Shown here one piece after another: positions 1 through 7,238 of a stretch of DNA of 27,417 nt (the stretch's first letter is position 1; each line of letters opens with the position of its first letter). Made by a program: the position numbers and the translations under genes. The stretch comes from an uncultured Muribaculum sp. (GTDB taxonomy: Bacteria > Bacteroidota > Bacteroidia > Bacteroidales > Muribaculaceae). The notes beneath the pieces were generated by a model. It ran no database searches. It was given only the letters and a program-made list of their open reading frames with translations, and was not told the DNA's origin. Location of the stretch: contig CAJTSJ010000036.1 in NCBI GenBank assembly GCA_910578785.1, forward strand, positions 1 through 27,417, given 5' to 3'.

Positions 1-779
1 GCGAATTCGTCTATGTCCGTGGCGCAGGCATGGCGGTTGTGGGGGCATGATTTCTGGCATTCGTCGCATCCGTAGACATGGTTGCCGAGCGCGGTGCCTT
101 GAGGCAGTTCGCCCCGATGTTCGATAGTGAGATACGACAGGCATTTACGCGCATCTACGGTGCCGTCGCCGTTTATGGCCCTTGCTGGGCATGCCTTAAT
201 ACAGGCTCCGCAGCTGCCGCAACCGCCTGTGGCCGGACTGTCGGGGGTGATGTCGAGAGTGGTCAGAATCTCGCCGAGGAAAAAGTATGACCCTTTGCCC
301 GGAATGATGAGCTGGGAATTGAGCCCGCGGACTCCGATGCCGGCCTTTACGGCCCAATAACGCTCGAACAGGGGAGCCGTGTCGACGCATACCCTGAATT
401 CGCCGCCGGCCGAGACGCGGATTCTGTCGGCGAGAGTGTTGAGGCGTCCGCGTACCACGTCGTGGTAGTCGCGTCCGTAGGCGTAGTAGGCAAATTGCGG
501 TGCGTCGGGACGCTGGAACCGCCGGGGATAGTAGTTGAACGCCGCCACTATGATTGAGCGCGCCCCCGGAAGCAGAAGCTCGGGATTCGTCCTGATGTCG
601 TGGTAGCGGTCGAGGTAGGCCATTGATCCGTGTCTGCCGTCGGCTATCCACCTTCTGTAGGAGTCCGCCGCGGATTGGCCGACAGGCTCCACGCGGGCCA
701 CTCCGAGGGCCACGATGCCGAGTCCGTCGGACAGCAGTCTGAGGTGTCCGCTATGACATAGGCAGGGGCTCGAATTCAT
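1..779 (-). CDS. queG: Epoxyqueuosine reductase QueG, C-terminal end cut by window edge
   Basis: QueG reduces epoxyqueuosine to queuosine in tRNA, using cobalamin and two [4Fe-4S] clusters in the cytoplasm. About 259 codons are visible and the frame is still open at base 1. Seen: an N-terminal block reading RRWIADGRHGSMAYLDRY, then LLLPGARSIIVAAFNYYP, the first cluster ligands in CGSCGACIKACP, the family-typical CLSYLTIEHRG, and the second cluster ligands in GCDECQKSCPHNR. The chosen ATG at 779 lies inside the end of the upstream deacetylase gene, a 29-base overlap; no later ATG precedes the conserved block, though the first ten residues (MNSSPCLCHS) are not conserved-looking. It is the last visible gene of a minus-strand operon with the deacetylase and the DUF2723 gene. 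The family is certain from the double ferredoxin motif; the exact start is less so. Confidence 0.93.
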   Translation of the reverse strand, partial: MNSSPCLCHSGHLRLLSDGLGIVALGVARVEPVGQSAADSYRRWIADGRHGSMAYLDRYHDIRTNPELLLPGARSIIVAAFNYYPRRFQRPDAPQFAYYAYGRDYHDVVRGRLNTLADRIRVSAGGEFRVCVDTAPLFERYWAVKAGIGVRGLNSQLIIPGKGSYFFLGEILTTLDITPDSPATGGCGSCGACIKACPARAINGDGTVDARKCLSYLTIEHRGELPQGTALGNHVYGCDECQKSCPHNRHACATDIDEF

Positions 780-1371
780 AGCCTTGTTCTTTGAGCCATT
801 CGATGGCGCGCGGCAGGGCGTAGCGCAGGTTGGCTTCGGCCTTAAGCGAGTCGTGGAACACGATTATGGAGCCGTTGCGCACAAACTTCTTCACATTCTT
901 AAGCACTTGCTCGCCATTGAGTTTTTTGGAGTAGTCGCGGGTCACGAGGTCGTACATGACGATGTTCATGTGGTCCTTAATGACTTTGGCCTGTCCCCAT
1001 CGCATGATGCCGTGCGGCGGACGGTAGAGGATGCTGTCGATCAGCTTGTCGGCTTCGGCTATGTTGCGCAGATAGTTGCGCGACATCACTTTGAAGCCCT
1101 GCAGATGGTTCATCGTGTGGTTGCCCCAGCTGTGTCCGCGGCGCTTGATTTCCTCAAGCAGGTCGGGATTGCGGCGCACGTTGTCCCCGACAAGGAAAAA
1201 CGTGGTCTTGATTCCGTAATAGTCAAGCAGGTCGAGCACCCACGGCGTCACCTCGCGTATTGGGCCGTCGTCGAATGTAAGGTACACGACCTTGCGCTTC
1301 TTATGTTTGATACGCCACAGCGCTTCCGGAAACAATATCCGGTATAGCAGAGGCGGCTGTTCAATAAACAT
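751..1371 (-). CDS. Polysaccharide deacetylase family protein (NodB domain)
   Basis: A 206-residue carbohydrate esterase family 4 type protein, expected to remove acetyl groups from an N-acetylated glycan such as peptidoglycan or a surface polysaccharide. Visible NodB motifs: TFDDGP at residues 32-37 (catalytic and metal Asp), HSWGNHTMNH at 80-89 (metal His), RPPHG at 117-121, and FHDS at 172-175 with the late catalytic His. It is short, essentially just the NodB fold, and has no clear cleavable signal peptide, so its location is uncertain. It lies 29 bases after the DUF2723 gene and overlaps the start of queG by 29 bases, consistent with one transcript. The substrate cannot be read from the sequence. 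Confidence 0.9.
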   Translation of the reverse strand: MFIEQPPLLYRILFPEALWRIKHKKRKVVYLTFDDGPIREVTPWVLDLLDYYGIKTTFFLVGDNVRRNPDLLEEIKRRGHSWGNHTMNHLQGFKVMSRNYLRNIAEADKLIDSILYRPPHGIMRWGQAKVIKDHMNIVMYDLVTRDYSKKLNGEQVLKNVKKFVRNGSIIVFHDSLKAEANLRYALPRAIEWLKEQGYEFEPLPMS

Positions 1372-1400
1372 GTCTGTCGTTCGGTTGTGGTTAAATAACC

Positions 1401-4400
1401 TTAGTCGGCATACTCATATTCCTCTTCGCCGTCGCCTGACAGATTCATGGGCGACTCCTGCTGCTGACGGCGCACGTAGCGCGAGAAGTCAACACCTTCG
1501 TTCTGGAGTTCCTCGATCAGCTTGTTGCTGTCGCCTCCGATTGATGCATACAGCTGGAGCAGATTGAGGAAATAGGTGTCGTAGATATAGCGGTCGGTGC
1601 GCGACAGATTGTAGAACTGGGCCGGTGTGAGCGACTGTATGTAAATCAGATACTGCTTGTAGAGGTTGATTTCGTCCATGAGTATCTTCATCGCCTTCTC
1701 GTTGGTGGCCGGGCTGTTGTTGGCCAATGCCAGGCGTGCATACAGGTCGACGAGCTGCGAACCTACGAGGCATCCGTACGGCGCGGTGTAGACGGGAAGT
1801 TTCTCCACCATAAGGTCGGTCACCTCCTCGGCTTTCTTGAAGCGGTCGGCTATGCGGGCTTTGAACTCGGCGCGTTGCTGTTCGTCCATGTTGACGGAGT
1901 CGGTGGTGTAGAATTCGTCCATGGTCACTCCTTCGTTGTAGAGTGCCGTGGCGAGGTCGAGCATGGTGCTGCGCGTGGTGGTCACCATTCGGCGCACGGT
2001 CTCGTCAAGATATATGTCCTTGGCCGACTGGGCCTTGTCGAGTCCGCCCCAGCGGAACTTGTTCATGATGTTGTCGTATGCCTTGTCGGTGTTGACGGCC
2101 ATGGAGCCGTAGGCGGCGCCGGGATTTTTCACCGGGCCGACCTCATAGGCCATGCCTGTCGACTGCATATAGGGACTCAGGCCCATATAGTAGTCGTCGG
2201 GAACTGTCATGGCGAAGTATATCGGGCGTTTCCATCCGTTTTCGGCATTGGTGGCGAGCATGTCGATGGCAATCAGCTTGCTGAGGCGCAGACCACCTTC
2301 GGAGTCGTCGGTCATGTTCACGTCGATATAGTCTTCGATAGCAAGCGAGTCGCCCGCATTGACGCGTCCGGCCTTGATGGCGGCCGACTTGTCGACGGGG
2401 ATGAACATGTTGGGATATTTGAATTCCTGAAGTCCGTAGGTGTTGTTCTTGGAGCTTGAGCTGTAGGCATCCTTAAGCGCCGCAAGAGCGTTGACCTTGG
2501 TCGAGTCGGGATTGATGAAGTAGGCAAACTGCATGCGGTCGTGGGCATAGTCCTTAGGCTCGGCGAGCATGTCGATGGCCGCGGCGTCGTAAGTGGGGTG
2601 CTTGAGCTGGTTCACGTACCAGTCGGTGGTCAGGTACGACAGATTGACCACGCGTACGTCTGTGCGGTAGCCTTCGACCTCCTGTGCATACCAGAGCGGG
2701 AAGGTGTCGTTGTCGCCGTTGGTGAATATGATGCCGTTAGGCTCTACGCTCGACAGGTAGTTCATGCCGAAATCGCGTGCGGCGTAGCGTCCCGAACGGT
2801 CATGGTCGTCCCACGTCTGCGACACCATCTGAAGCGGTACGAGCACACCGACCACAGCGGCCGCGCAGGCTCCGATCAGGCTTATCTGCGACGCTTTTTT
2901 GTCTCCGGCCTTCTTTTTGCTGTCTGAAAGGAGGGTCTTGATCAACTGCCACAATCCGGCTACTCCCATTCCGACCCATATTGCGAACGCATAGAACGAG
3001 CCGGCAAAGGCGTAGTCGCGTTCACGGGGCTGGTTTGGCGTCTGGTTGAGGTAGATGACGATGGCTATGCCGGTCATAAAGAACAGGAACGCCACCACCC
3101 AGAACTGTTCGATGCCGCGTTTGGAGACGAAGGCCTGCCACAGCAGTCCGATGATGCCCATTAGCAGAGGGAGCATATAGAACACGTTGTGCCCCTTGTT
3201 GTCCTTGCCGAGGTCGGCCGGAAGAAGCGACTGGTCGCCCAGACGGGGATTGTCGATGAACGGTATGCCTGAAATCCAGTTGCCGTGAGTCACTTCGCCG
3301 TTGCCCTGAAGGTCGTTCTGGCGTCCTGCGAAGTTCCACATGAAGTAGCGCCAGTACATGTGGTTGAGCTGGTAGTTGAAGAAGAACTTCATGTTTTCCA
3401 GGAACGTAGGCTTAATCTTGGTCTGCTGTCCGCCGGGGAATGGATTGCCCTGGGCGTCGACGTATGTGGTCGCCTGTACGGGGGTTCCGGTCATGCCGGT
3501 CCAGTCGCGGTAAAGATCGGTGAACTTGCCGTCGTACATGCGCGGAAACAGCATGTTCAGTTCCGGAGTCATCTCGTAGTCGATTTTTTTGCCGGTCACG
3601 ATGTAGCGGTCCGGATCGTCGGGCGACTCCTTGACGGCCTTGCCGTAGAGGTTTTTGCCCTCTTTCTTCATGGCGCGGGGCACTCCCTGTCCGTCAAGCT
3701 GATACAGGATGCCTGACGAGAAGGTCTGTCCGTAGAAGAGCGGGCGTTCGCCGTACTGCTCGCGGTTGAGGTATGAGCTTAGTGCAAACACGTTGTCGGG
3801 CGCGTTCTGGTTCATTGGGGTGTTGGCCGATGAACGTATGAGCAGAAGCGCGTATGACGAGTAGCCGATGAAGATGACGAATATGCTGAGCACGACCACG
3901 TTGAATATTCTGACGGGTATCTTTTTGAGATATACGAACAGGAAGTAGACAAGCGTCGCTATCAGTATGACCGGAATCCACAGGCTGTCGCCGATGAACG
4001 GTATGCCGGACAGTATCACGCTCAACATGAATGAAATTCTGATTCTTAGCGCATTGTTCTGGCGGTAAAGCTCATATACGGCCCACAGCATCACGCCGAG
4101 GGTGATGACCGTATAGATGATTGGCCCGCTGTTGTAGCCGAGGCCTAATGTGTTGACGGTGAACAATTCGCTGTATTGGGCCATTTCGATGAATCCCGGT
4201 ACGAGTCCGTAAAGAATCACGGCTATGACTGCAAACGACACGAGCAGCGCCATGAGCGAGCCTTTGCCGTCGGGGTTCTTGAATTTCTTATAATAGAACA
4301 CAAGCACGATGGCCGGTATGCAGAGCAGGTTGAGCAGATGGACGGCGATGGAGATGCCGATCACATAGGCTATCAGCACCAGATAGCGGTCGCTGTGGGG

Positions 4401-4913
4401 CTGGTCGGCACGGTTTTCCCACTTGAGTATTAGCCAGAACACCAGCGCGGTACAGAACGACGAGAATGCGTATACCTCGCCTTCGACTGCCGAGAACCAG
4501 AATGTGTCGCTCCAGGTGTAGGCAAGCGCTCCGCAGAGGCCGGAACCGAATATCACGAGCATCTGTGTCAGCGACACGCTGTCGGCATCGTCCCTGACCA
4601 CCAGCCTCTTGACCAGATGGGTGATGGTCCAGAACAGCAACAGGATGGTGCCCGCGCTCAACAGGGCCGACATGGTGTTGACGGCTACGGCCACATGGGC
4701 CGCGTCGGGAGCGAAGTTGACGAAAAATCTCGCCGCAAGCATGAAAATAGGGTTGCCCGGCGGGTGTCCGATTTCGAGTTTATAGCCTTGTGAGATGAAT
4801 TCCGGGCAGTCCCAGAAACTCGCCGTAGGCTCAAGCGTGAGCAGATAGGTGACGGCGGCTATCACAAACGTAAGCCAGCCGAGCGAGTTGTTGATTATTC
4901 TGTATTTCTTCAT
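1401..4913 (-). CDS. DUF2723 / glycosyltransferase family 117 multi-spanning membrane protein
   Basis: A 1170-residue inner-membrane protein. The N-terminal ~370 residues hold about ten hydrophobic helices with the DUF2723 signature: an early loop reading TASFWDCPEFI, then GHPPGNPIFML. These acidic loop residues are placed like the catalytic Asp of GT-C glycosyltransferases. More helices follow at roughly 580-710, around NQTPNQPRERDYAFAGSFYA. The rest is soluble, with NGDNDTFPLWYAQEVEG near 730-750, and ends in an acidic tail. The family is common in Bacteroidetes and is annotated as GT117, with a proposed role in protein or envelope glycosylation; donor and acceptor are not known to me. It is first in a minus-strand operon with the deacetylase and queG. 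A TATCTTTG -7 element lies 41-48 bases upstream of the ATG. Confidence 0.9.
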   Translation of the reverse strand: MKKYRIINNSLGWLTFVIAAVTYLLTLEPTASFWDCPEFISQGYKLEIGHPPGNPIFMLAARFFVNFAPDAAHVAVAVNTMSALLSAGTILLLFWTITHLVKRLVVRDDADSVSLTQMLVIFGSGLCGALAYTWSDTFWFSAVEGEVYAFSSFCTALVFWLILKWENRADQPHSDRYLVLIAYVIGISIAVHLLNLLCIPAIVLVFYYKKFKNPDGKGSLMALLVSFAVIAVILYGLVPGFIEMAQYSELFTVNTLGLGYNSGPIIYTVITLGVMLWAVYELYRQNNALRIRISFMLSVILSGIPFIGDSLWIPVILIATLVYFLFVYLKKIPVRIFNVVVLSIFVIFIGYSSYALLLIRSSANTPMNQNAPDNVFALSSYLNREQYGERPLFYGQTFSSGILYQLDGQGVPRAMKKEGKNLYGKAVKESPDDPDRYIVTGKKIDYEMTPELNMLFPRMYDGKFTDLYRDWTGMTGTPVQATTYVDAQGNPFPGGQQTKIKPTFLENMKFFFNYQLNHMYWRYFMWNFAGRQNDLQGNGEVTHGNWISGIPFIDNPRLGDQSLLPADLGKDNKGHNVFYMLPLLMGIIGLLWQAFVSKRGIEQFWVVAFLFFMTGIAIVIYLNQTPNQPRERDYAFAGSFYAFAIWVGMGVAGLWQLIKTLLSDSKKKAGDKKASQISLIGACAAAVVGVLVPLQMVSQTWDDHDRSGRYAARDFGMNYLSSVEPNGIIFTNGDNDTFPLWYAQEVEGYRTDVRVVNLSYLTTDWYVNQLKHPTYDAAAIDMLAEPKDYAHDRMQFAYFINPDSTKVNALAALKDAYSSSSKNNTYGLQEFKYPNMFIPVDKSAAIKAGRVNAGDSLAIEDYIDVNMTDDSEGGLRLSKLIAIDMLATNAENGWKRPIYFAMTVPDDYYMGLSPYMQSTGMAYEVGPVKNPGAAYGSMAVNTDKAYDNIMNKFRWGGLDKAQSAKDIYLDETVRRMVTTTRSTMLDLATALYNEGVTMDEFYTTDSVNMDEQQRAEFKARIADRFKKAEEVTDLMVEKLPVYTAPYGCLVGSQLVDLYARLALANNSPATNEKAMKILMDEINLYKQYLIYIQSLTPAQFYNLSRTDRYIYDTYFLNLLQLYASIGGDSNKLIEELQNEGVDFSRYVRRQQQESPMNLSGDGEEEYEYAD

Positions 4914-4953
4914 TCTGGAGTAATGCGATGTTGCTCAATGTGAATAAACTCCG

Positions 4954-4961
4954 CAAAGATA
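4954..4961 (-). promoter_or_regulatory. Bacteroidetes -7 promoter element for the DUF2723 operon
   Basis: On the minus strand the bases read TATCTTTG, a perfect match to the Bacteroidetes -7 consensus TAnnTTTG. Transcription would start near 4947, giving a leader of about 35 bases. No TTTG is found at the expected -33 spacing, so the call rests on one box and its position. Confidence 0.55.
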
Positions 4962-5070
4962 GCGATTTATTCCGAGAGAGATTGACGTGCGGTGTTTAAA
5001 AATCGTTATATCCTTATGTGGTGAGCTTTGAGGTCCGGCATAATTGTCTATTTGTAGAATAATAATGTCT

Positions 5071-5108
5071 AAAAATAGAAATGTTTTGGCGCAAACATTT
5101 CTATTTTT
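5071..5108. repeat. Perfect 16-bp inverted repeat upstream of the lipoprotein pair
   Basis: Left arm AAAAATAGAAATGTTT (5071-5086), six-base spacer TGGCGC, right arm AAACATTTCTATTTTT (5093-5108); the arms match without error. It lies between divergent genes, about 55 bases before the first lipoprotein ATG, so it does not terminate a nearby upstream gene. The right arm contains a TATTTTTG match to the -7 promoter motif, so the palindrome could be an operator overlapping the promoter or a structured transcript element. A second, smaller inverted repeat (GGACAT-tg-ATGTCC, 5115-5128) follows directly. Confidence 0.75.
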
Positions 5109-5109
5109 G
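5102..5109 (+). promoter_or_regulatory. Probable -7 promoter element for the lipoprotein pair
   Basis: TATTTTTG matches TAnnTTTG exactly and begins inside the right arm of the 16-bp palindrome. A start near 5115 would give a ~48-base leader containing the GGACAT/ATGTCC repeat. No TTTG is found 18-20 bases upstream. AT-rich sequence makes chance matches likely, so confidence is moderate. Confidence 0.4.
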
Positions 5110-5162
5110 CGATTGGACATTGATGTCCGATATATTAATTCTCTCACACAAAACCAATCATC

Positions 5163-5561
5163 ATGAAAAAAAATTTAGTGCTACCAGTATTGACTGCCAT
5201 GTTGTTGGCTATATTGGGGTTCAGCTGTTCTGACGACCCAAAGATGGTCAATGTCGCAGGAATGAGCTTGGAATACCGTCACGTAGACTTTGATAAACTG
5301 CCACAACCGGTTCTGGATGTGATAAATAAAGTAGAGACGTTAGATTACATCATTAAAGGAAAGTTTAAAGGTAAGGAAGCCTACATGTATAACTCTGTGT
5401 ATTCTTCTCAGATTGTAGGCAAGACTATAACTTCGGACGGGACAGAGATTCCTTTTGAAGAAGTTAATGCCGCAATTAAAGCAGGAAGACTTAAAAATTG
5501 GGTATGTATATATTGCTTCAAATATGACTGTAATCCTGTGGCTCCTGATTCGCAAAATTAA
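5163..5561 (+). CDS. Small surface-type lipoprotein, paralogue 1
   Basis: A 132-residue protein I cannot assign to a named family. It opens with a signal-peptidase-II type leader, and the lipid-accepting Cys is residue 22 after LLAILGFS. The residues after it, C-S-D-D-P, resemble the Bacteroidetes lipoprotein export signal (Ser plus acidic residues just after Cys), so I infer an outer-membrane, possibly surface-exposed, lipoprotein. The mature part (~110 residues) has conserved blocks EYRHVDFDKLPQP, a GKFKGKEAYMYN strand, a TITSDGTEIPFEEV segment and LKNWVCIY. It is a tandem paralogue of the next gene, 18 bases downstream, with near-identical bases over the first third of the mature region. 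The copies differ by an insertion of five residues (LYKLDDM region) in the second. Function unknown. Confidence 0.82.
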   Translation: MKKNLVLPVLTAMLLAILGFSCSDDPKMVNVAGMSLEYRHVDFDKLPQPVLDVINKVETLDYIIKGKFKGKEAYMYNSVYSSQIVGKTITSDGTEIPFEEVNAAIKAGRLKNWVCIYCFKYDCNPVAPDSQN

Positions 5562-5579
5562 CTTTAAATTTAATTGTAT

Positions 5580-5984
5580 ATGAAACATCATTTGATAACT
5601 GTATTGACCGCTGTATTATTGGCTATATTGGGAAGTGGCTGTTCTGACGACCCAAAGATAGTCAATGCCGCAGGAATGAGCTTGGAATACCGTCACGTAG
5701 ACTTTGAGAAACTGCCGCAACCGGTTCAGGACGAGATTACTAAACTGTATAAATTAGACGATATGGATTATATAATAAGAGGAAAATTCAATGGCGAGGA
5801 AGCCTACATGTATAATCCGATGTATTCTTCATCGACCATCGGCCGTACGATAACGTCGGACGGGGCGGAGATTCCTTTTGAGGAAGTGAAAGCCGCCATA
5901 GAGGCCGGAAGACTCAAAAATTGGGTATGCATATATTACTTCAAATATGATTGGAATCATGAAACTCCCGATTTAAAAAAATGA
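5580..5984 (+). CDS. Small surface-type lipoprotein, paralogue 2
   Basis: A 134-residue paralogue of the preceding gene. The start chosen is the ATG at 5580, giving a normal lipoprotein leader (MKHHLITVLTAVLLAILGSG then Cys21); a TTG two codons upstream is possible but unnecessary. The lipobox here (GSG-C) is better than that of copy 1, and C-S-D-D-P again suggests surface export. Copies align over their whole length at an offset near 414 bases; the stretch coding SDDPK through KLPQPV is nearly identical at DNA level, whereas the middle has diverged. Both share one likely transcript, ended by the strong hairpin at 6005-6050. No catalytic motif is visible; a binding or signalling role is only a guess. 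Confidence 0.82.
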   Translation: MKHHLITVLTAVLLAILGSGCSDDPKIVNAAGMSLEYRHVDFEKLPQPVQDEITKLYKLDDMDYIIRGKFNGEEAYMYNPMYSSSTIGRTITSDGAEIPFEEVKAAIEAGRLKNWVCIYYFKYDWNHETPDLKK

Positions 5985-6004
5985 TTCGGTCAGGTATGAA
6001 TAAA

Positions 6005-6050
6005 AATCCGGGAATTGTCACGTTGCTTGACAATTCCCGGATTCTTTTTT
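6005..6050. terminator. Strong bidirectional intrinsic terminator
   Basis: A perfect 16-bp stem (AATCCGGGAATTGTCA at 6005-6020, matched at 6028-6043) with a 7-base loop, then CTTTTTTTC on the plus strand. The other side is A-rich (AAAAA before 6007), giving a shorter U-run for minus-strand transcripts. It sits between the convergent lipoprotein pair and the alcohol dehydrogenase gene and can serve both. Confidence 0.92.
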
Positions 6051-6066
6051 TCTTTGGGCTTATTTC

Positions 6067-7236
6067 TTAGTACATCAGGCGGTAGATGGCGTCGGTGTCT
6101 TCCGGGCCGAGCTTGACATAGTTGCCTATCGGATTGCCTTTGTGTTCGTGGAGCTTCTCGACCAGACGGGGTATGTCGGGCTGCTCGATGCCGAGTTCGG
6201 TAAATGAGAGCGGCATGCCGATGCCGTGGTAGAACGAGCGCAGGCGTTCGATGCCCTCCAGGGCCGCCGTGCGGTCGTCAGCTGCGGTCACGTCCATCAC
6301 ACGGCGCGCAAACTGCGCCACTCTGCCGACGTTGCGTTCAGCCACGTAGCGCATCCATGCCGGAACCACCACTGCCAGTCCGGCTCCGTGGGCCACATCG
6401 TAGACCGCGCTCAGCTCGTGCTCGATGAAGTGCGACGACCAGTCTTCGACGCGTCCTGTGCCGCAGACGCCGTTGTGGGCGAGTGTGGCGGCCCACATCA
6501 CGTTGGCGCGGGCTTCGTAGTCGACGGGGTTGTCGATGACCTTGTGGCCTTCGGCTATGATGGACTTCAGGACACCTTCGGCCACGCGGTCGGTCACCTC
6601 GCAGTCGGGAGTGTTGGTGAAGTAGCGTTCAAATATGTGTGCCATCATGTCGACTATGCCGCATGCGGTCTGATATGGGGGCAGAGTGAACGTAAGCTCC
6701 GGATTCATGACCGAGAATCGCGGTCGGAGCCAGTGTTCGGTGCGCAGACTCAGCTTTATGAGTCCGTCGAGCTTGGTGATCACCGAGTTGCCCGAACCTT
6801 CGCTTCCGGCGGCAGGAATGGTAAGCACCACTCCGACGGGCAGGGCCTTGTCGACAATTTTCTTGCCGCAGTAGAAGTCCCAGAAGTCGCCTTCGTAGGG
6901 CGCACCGCAGGCTATTCCCTTGGCTGTGTCGATTACCGAGCCTCCGCCTACGGCTATGAGCATGTCTATGCCGTTGGAGCGAACGATGTCGATGCCTTCA
7001 TACACGCGGTCGTCGGTCGGGTTGGGGTGTATGCCTCCCATCTCCATATATTCGATGCCCGACAGGTCGAGGGCCGACTTCACGCGTTCAAGAAGTCCGC
7101 TTCTGACCACGGAGCCGCCTCCGTAGACGAGAAGCACCTTTTTGCCTCCGAATTCGCAGGCCAGCTGGCCCACGCGGTTTTCGGCATCGCGTCCGAATAC
7201 GTATTTGGTCGGAGCCCAGTATGTGAAATCATTCAT
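6067..7236 (-). CDS. Iron-containing alcohol dehydrogenase (YqhD/butanol-dehydrogenase type)
   Basis: A 389-residue cytoplasmic group III alcohol dehydrogenase, reducing aldehydes to alcohols or the reverse with NAD(P)H. Visible: the nucleotide-binding GGGS at 39-42 and GGGSVIDTAKGIA from 97, and IPAAGSEGSGN near 140-150. The metal ligands are inferred as Asp196 and His200 in GIVDMMAHIFERYF, His269 in DWSSHFIEHELSA, and His283 in YDVAHGAGLA. This spacing matches E. coli YqhD (194, 198, 267, 281). Length is typical. The ATG follows the yidC stop by only 2 bases, so the two are almost certainly cotranscribed, although they share no obvious function. Substrate is not predictable; a fermentative or aldehyde-detoxifying role is likely for an anaerobe. 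Confidence 0.94.
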   Translation of the reverse strand: MNDFTYWAPTKYVFGRDAENRVGQLACEFGGKKVLLVYGGGSVVRSGLLERVKSALDLSGIEYMEMGGIHPNPTDDRVYEGIDIVRSNGIDMLIAVGGGSVIDTAKGIACGAPYEGDFWDFYCGKKIVDKALPVGVVLTIPAAGSEGSGNSVITKLDGLIKLSLRTEHWLRPRFSVMNPELTFTLPPYQTACGIVDMMAHIFERYFTNTPDCEVTDRVAEGVLKSIIAEGHKVIDNPVDYEARANVMWAATLAHNGVCGTGRVEDWSSHFIEHELSAVYDVAHGAGLAVVVPAWMRYVAERNVGRVAQFARRVMDVTAADDRTAALEGIERLRSFYHGIGMPLSFTELGIEQPDIPRLVEKLHEHKGNPIGNYVKLGPEDTDAIYRLMY

Positions 7237-7238
7237 AA

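Noticed and set aside
5071..5108. The 16-bp inverted repeat as a transcription terminator
   Set aside because: The flanking genes diverge from it, so no transcript ends there; it overlaps a promoter-like box instead.
4935..5147. A 70-codon minus-strand open frame in the divergent promoter region
   Set aside because: Low-complexity translation without resemblance to a protein, and it covers both the DUF2723 promoter and the 16-bp palindrome.
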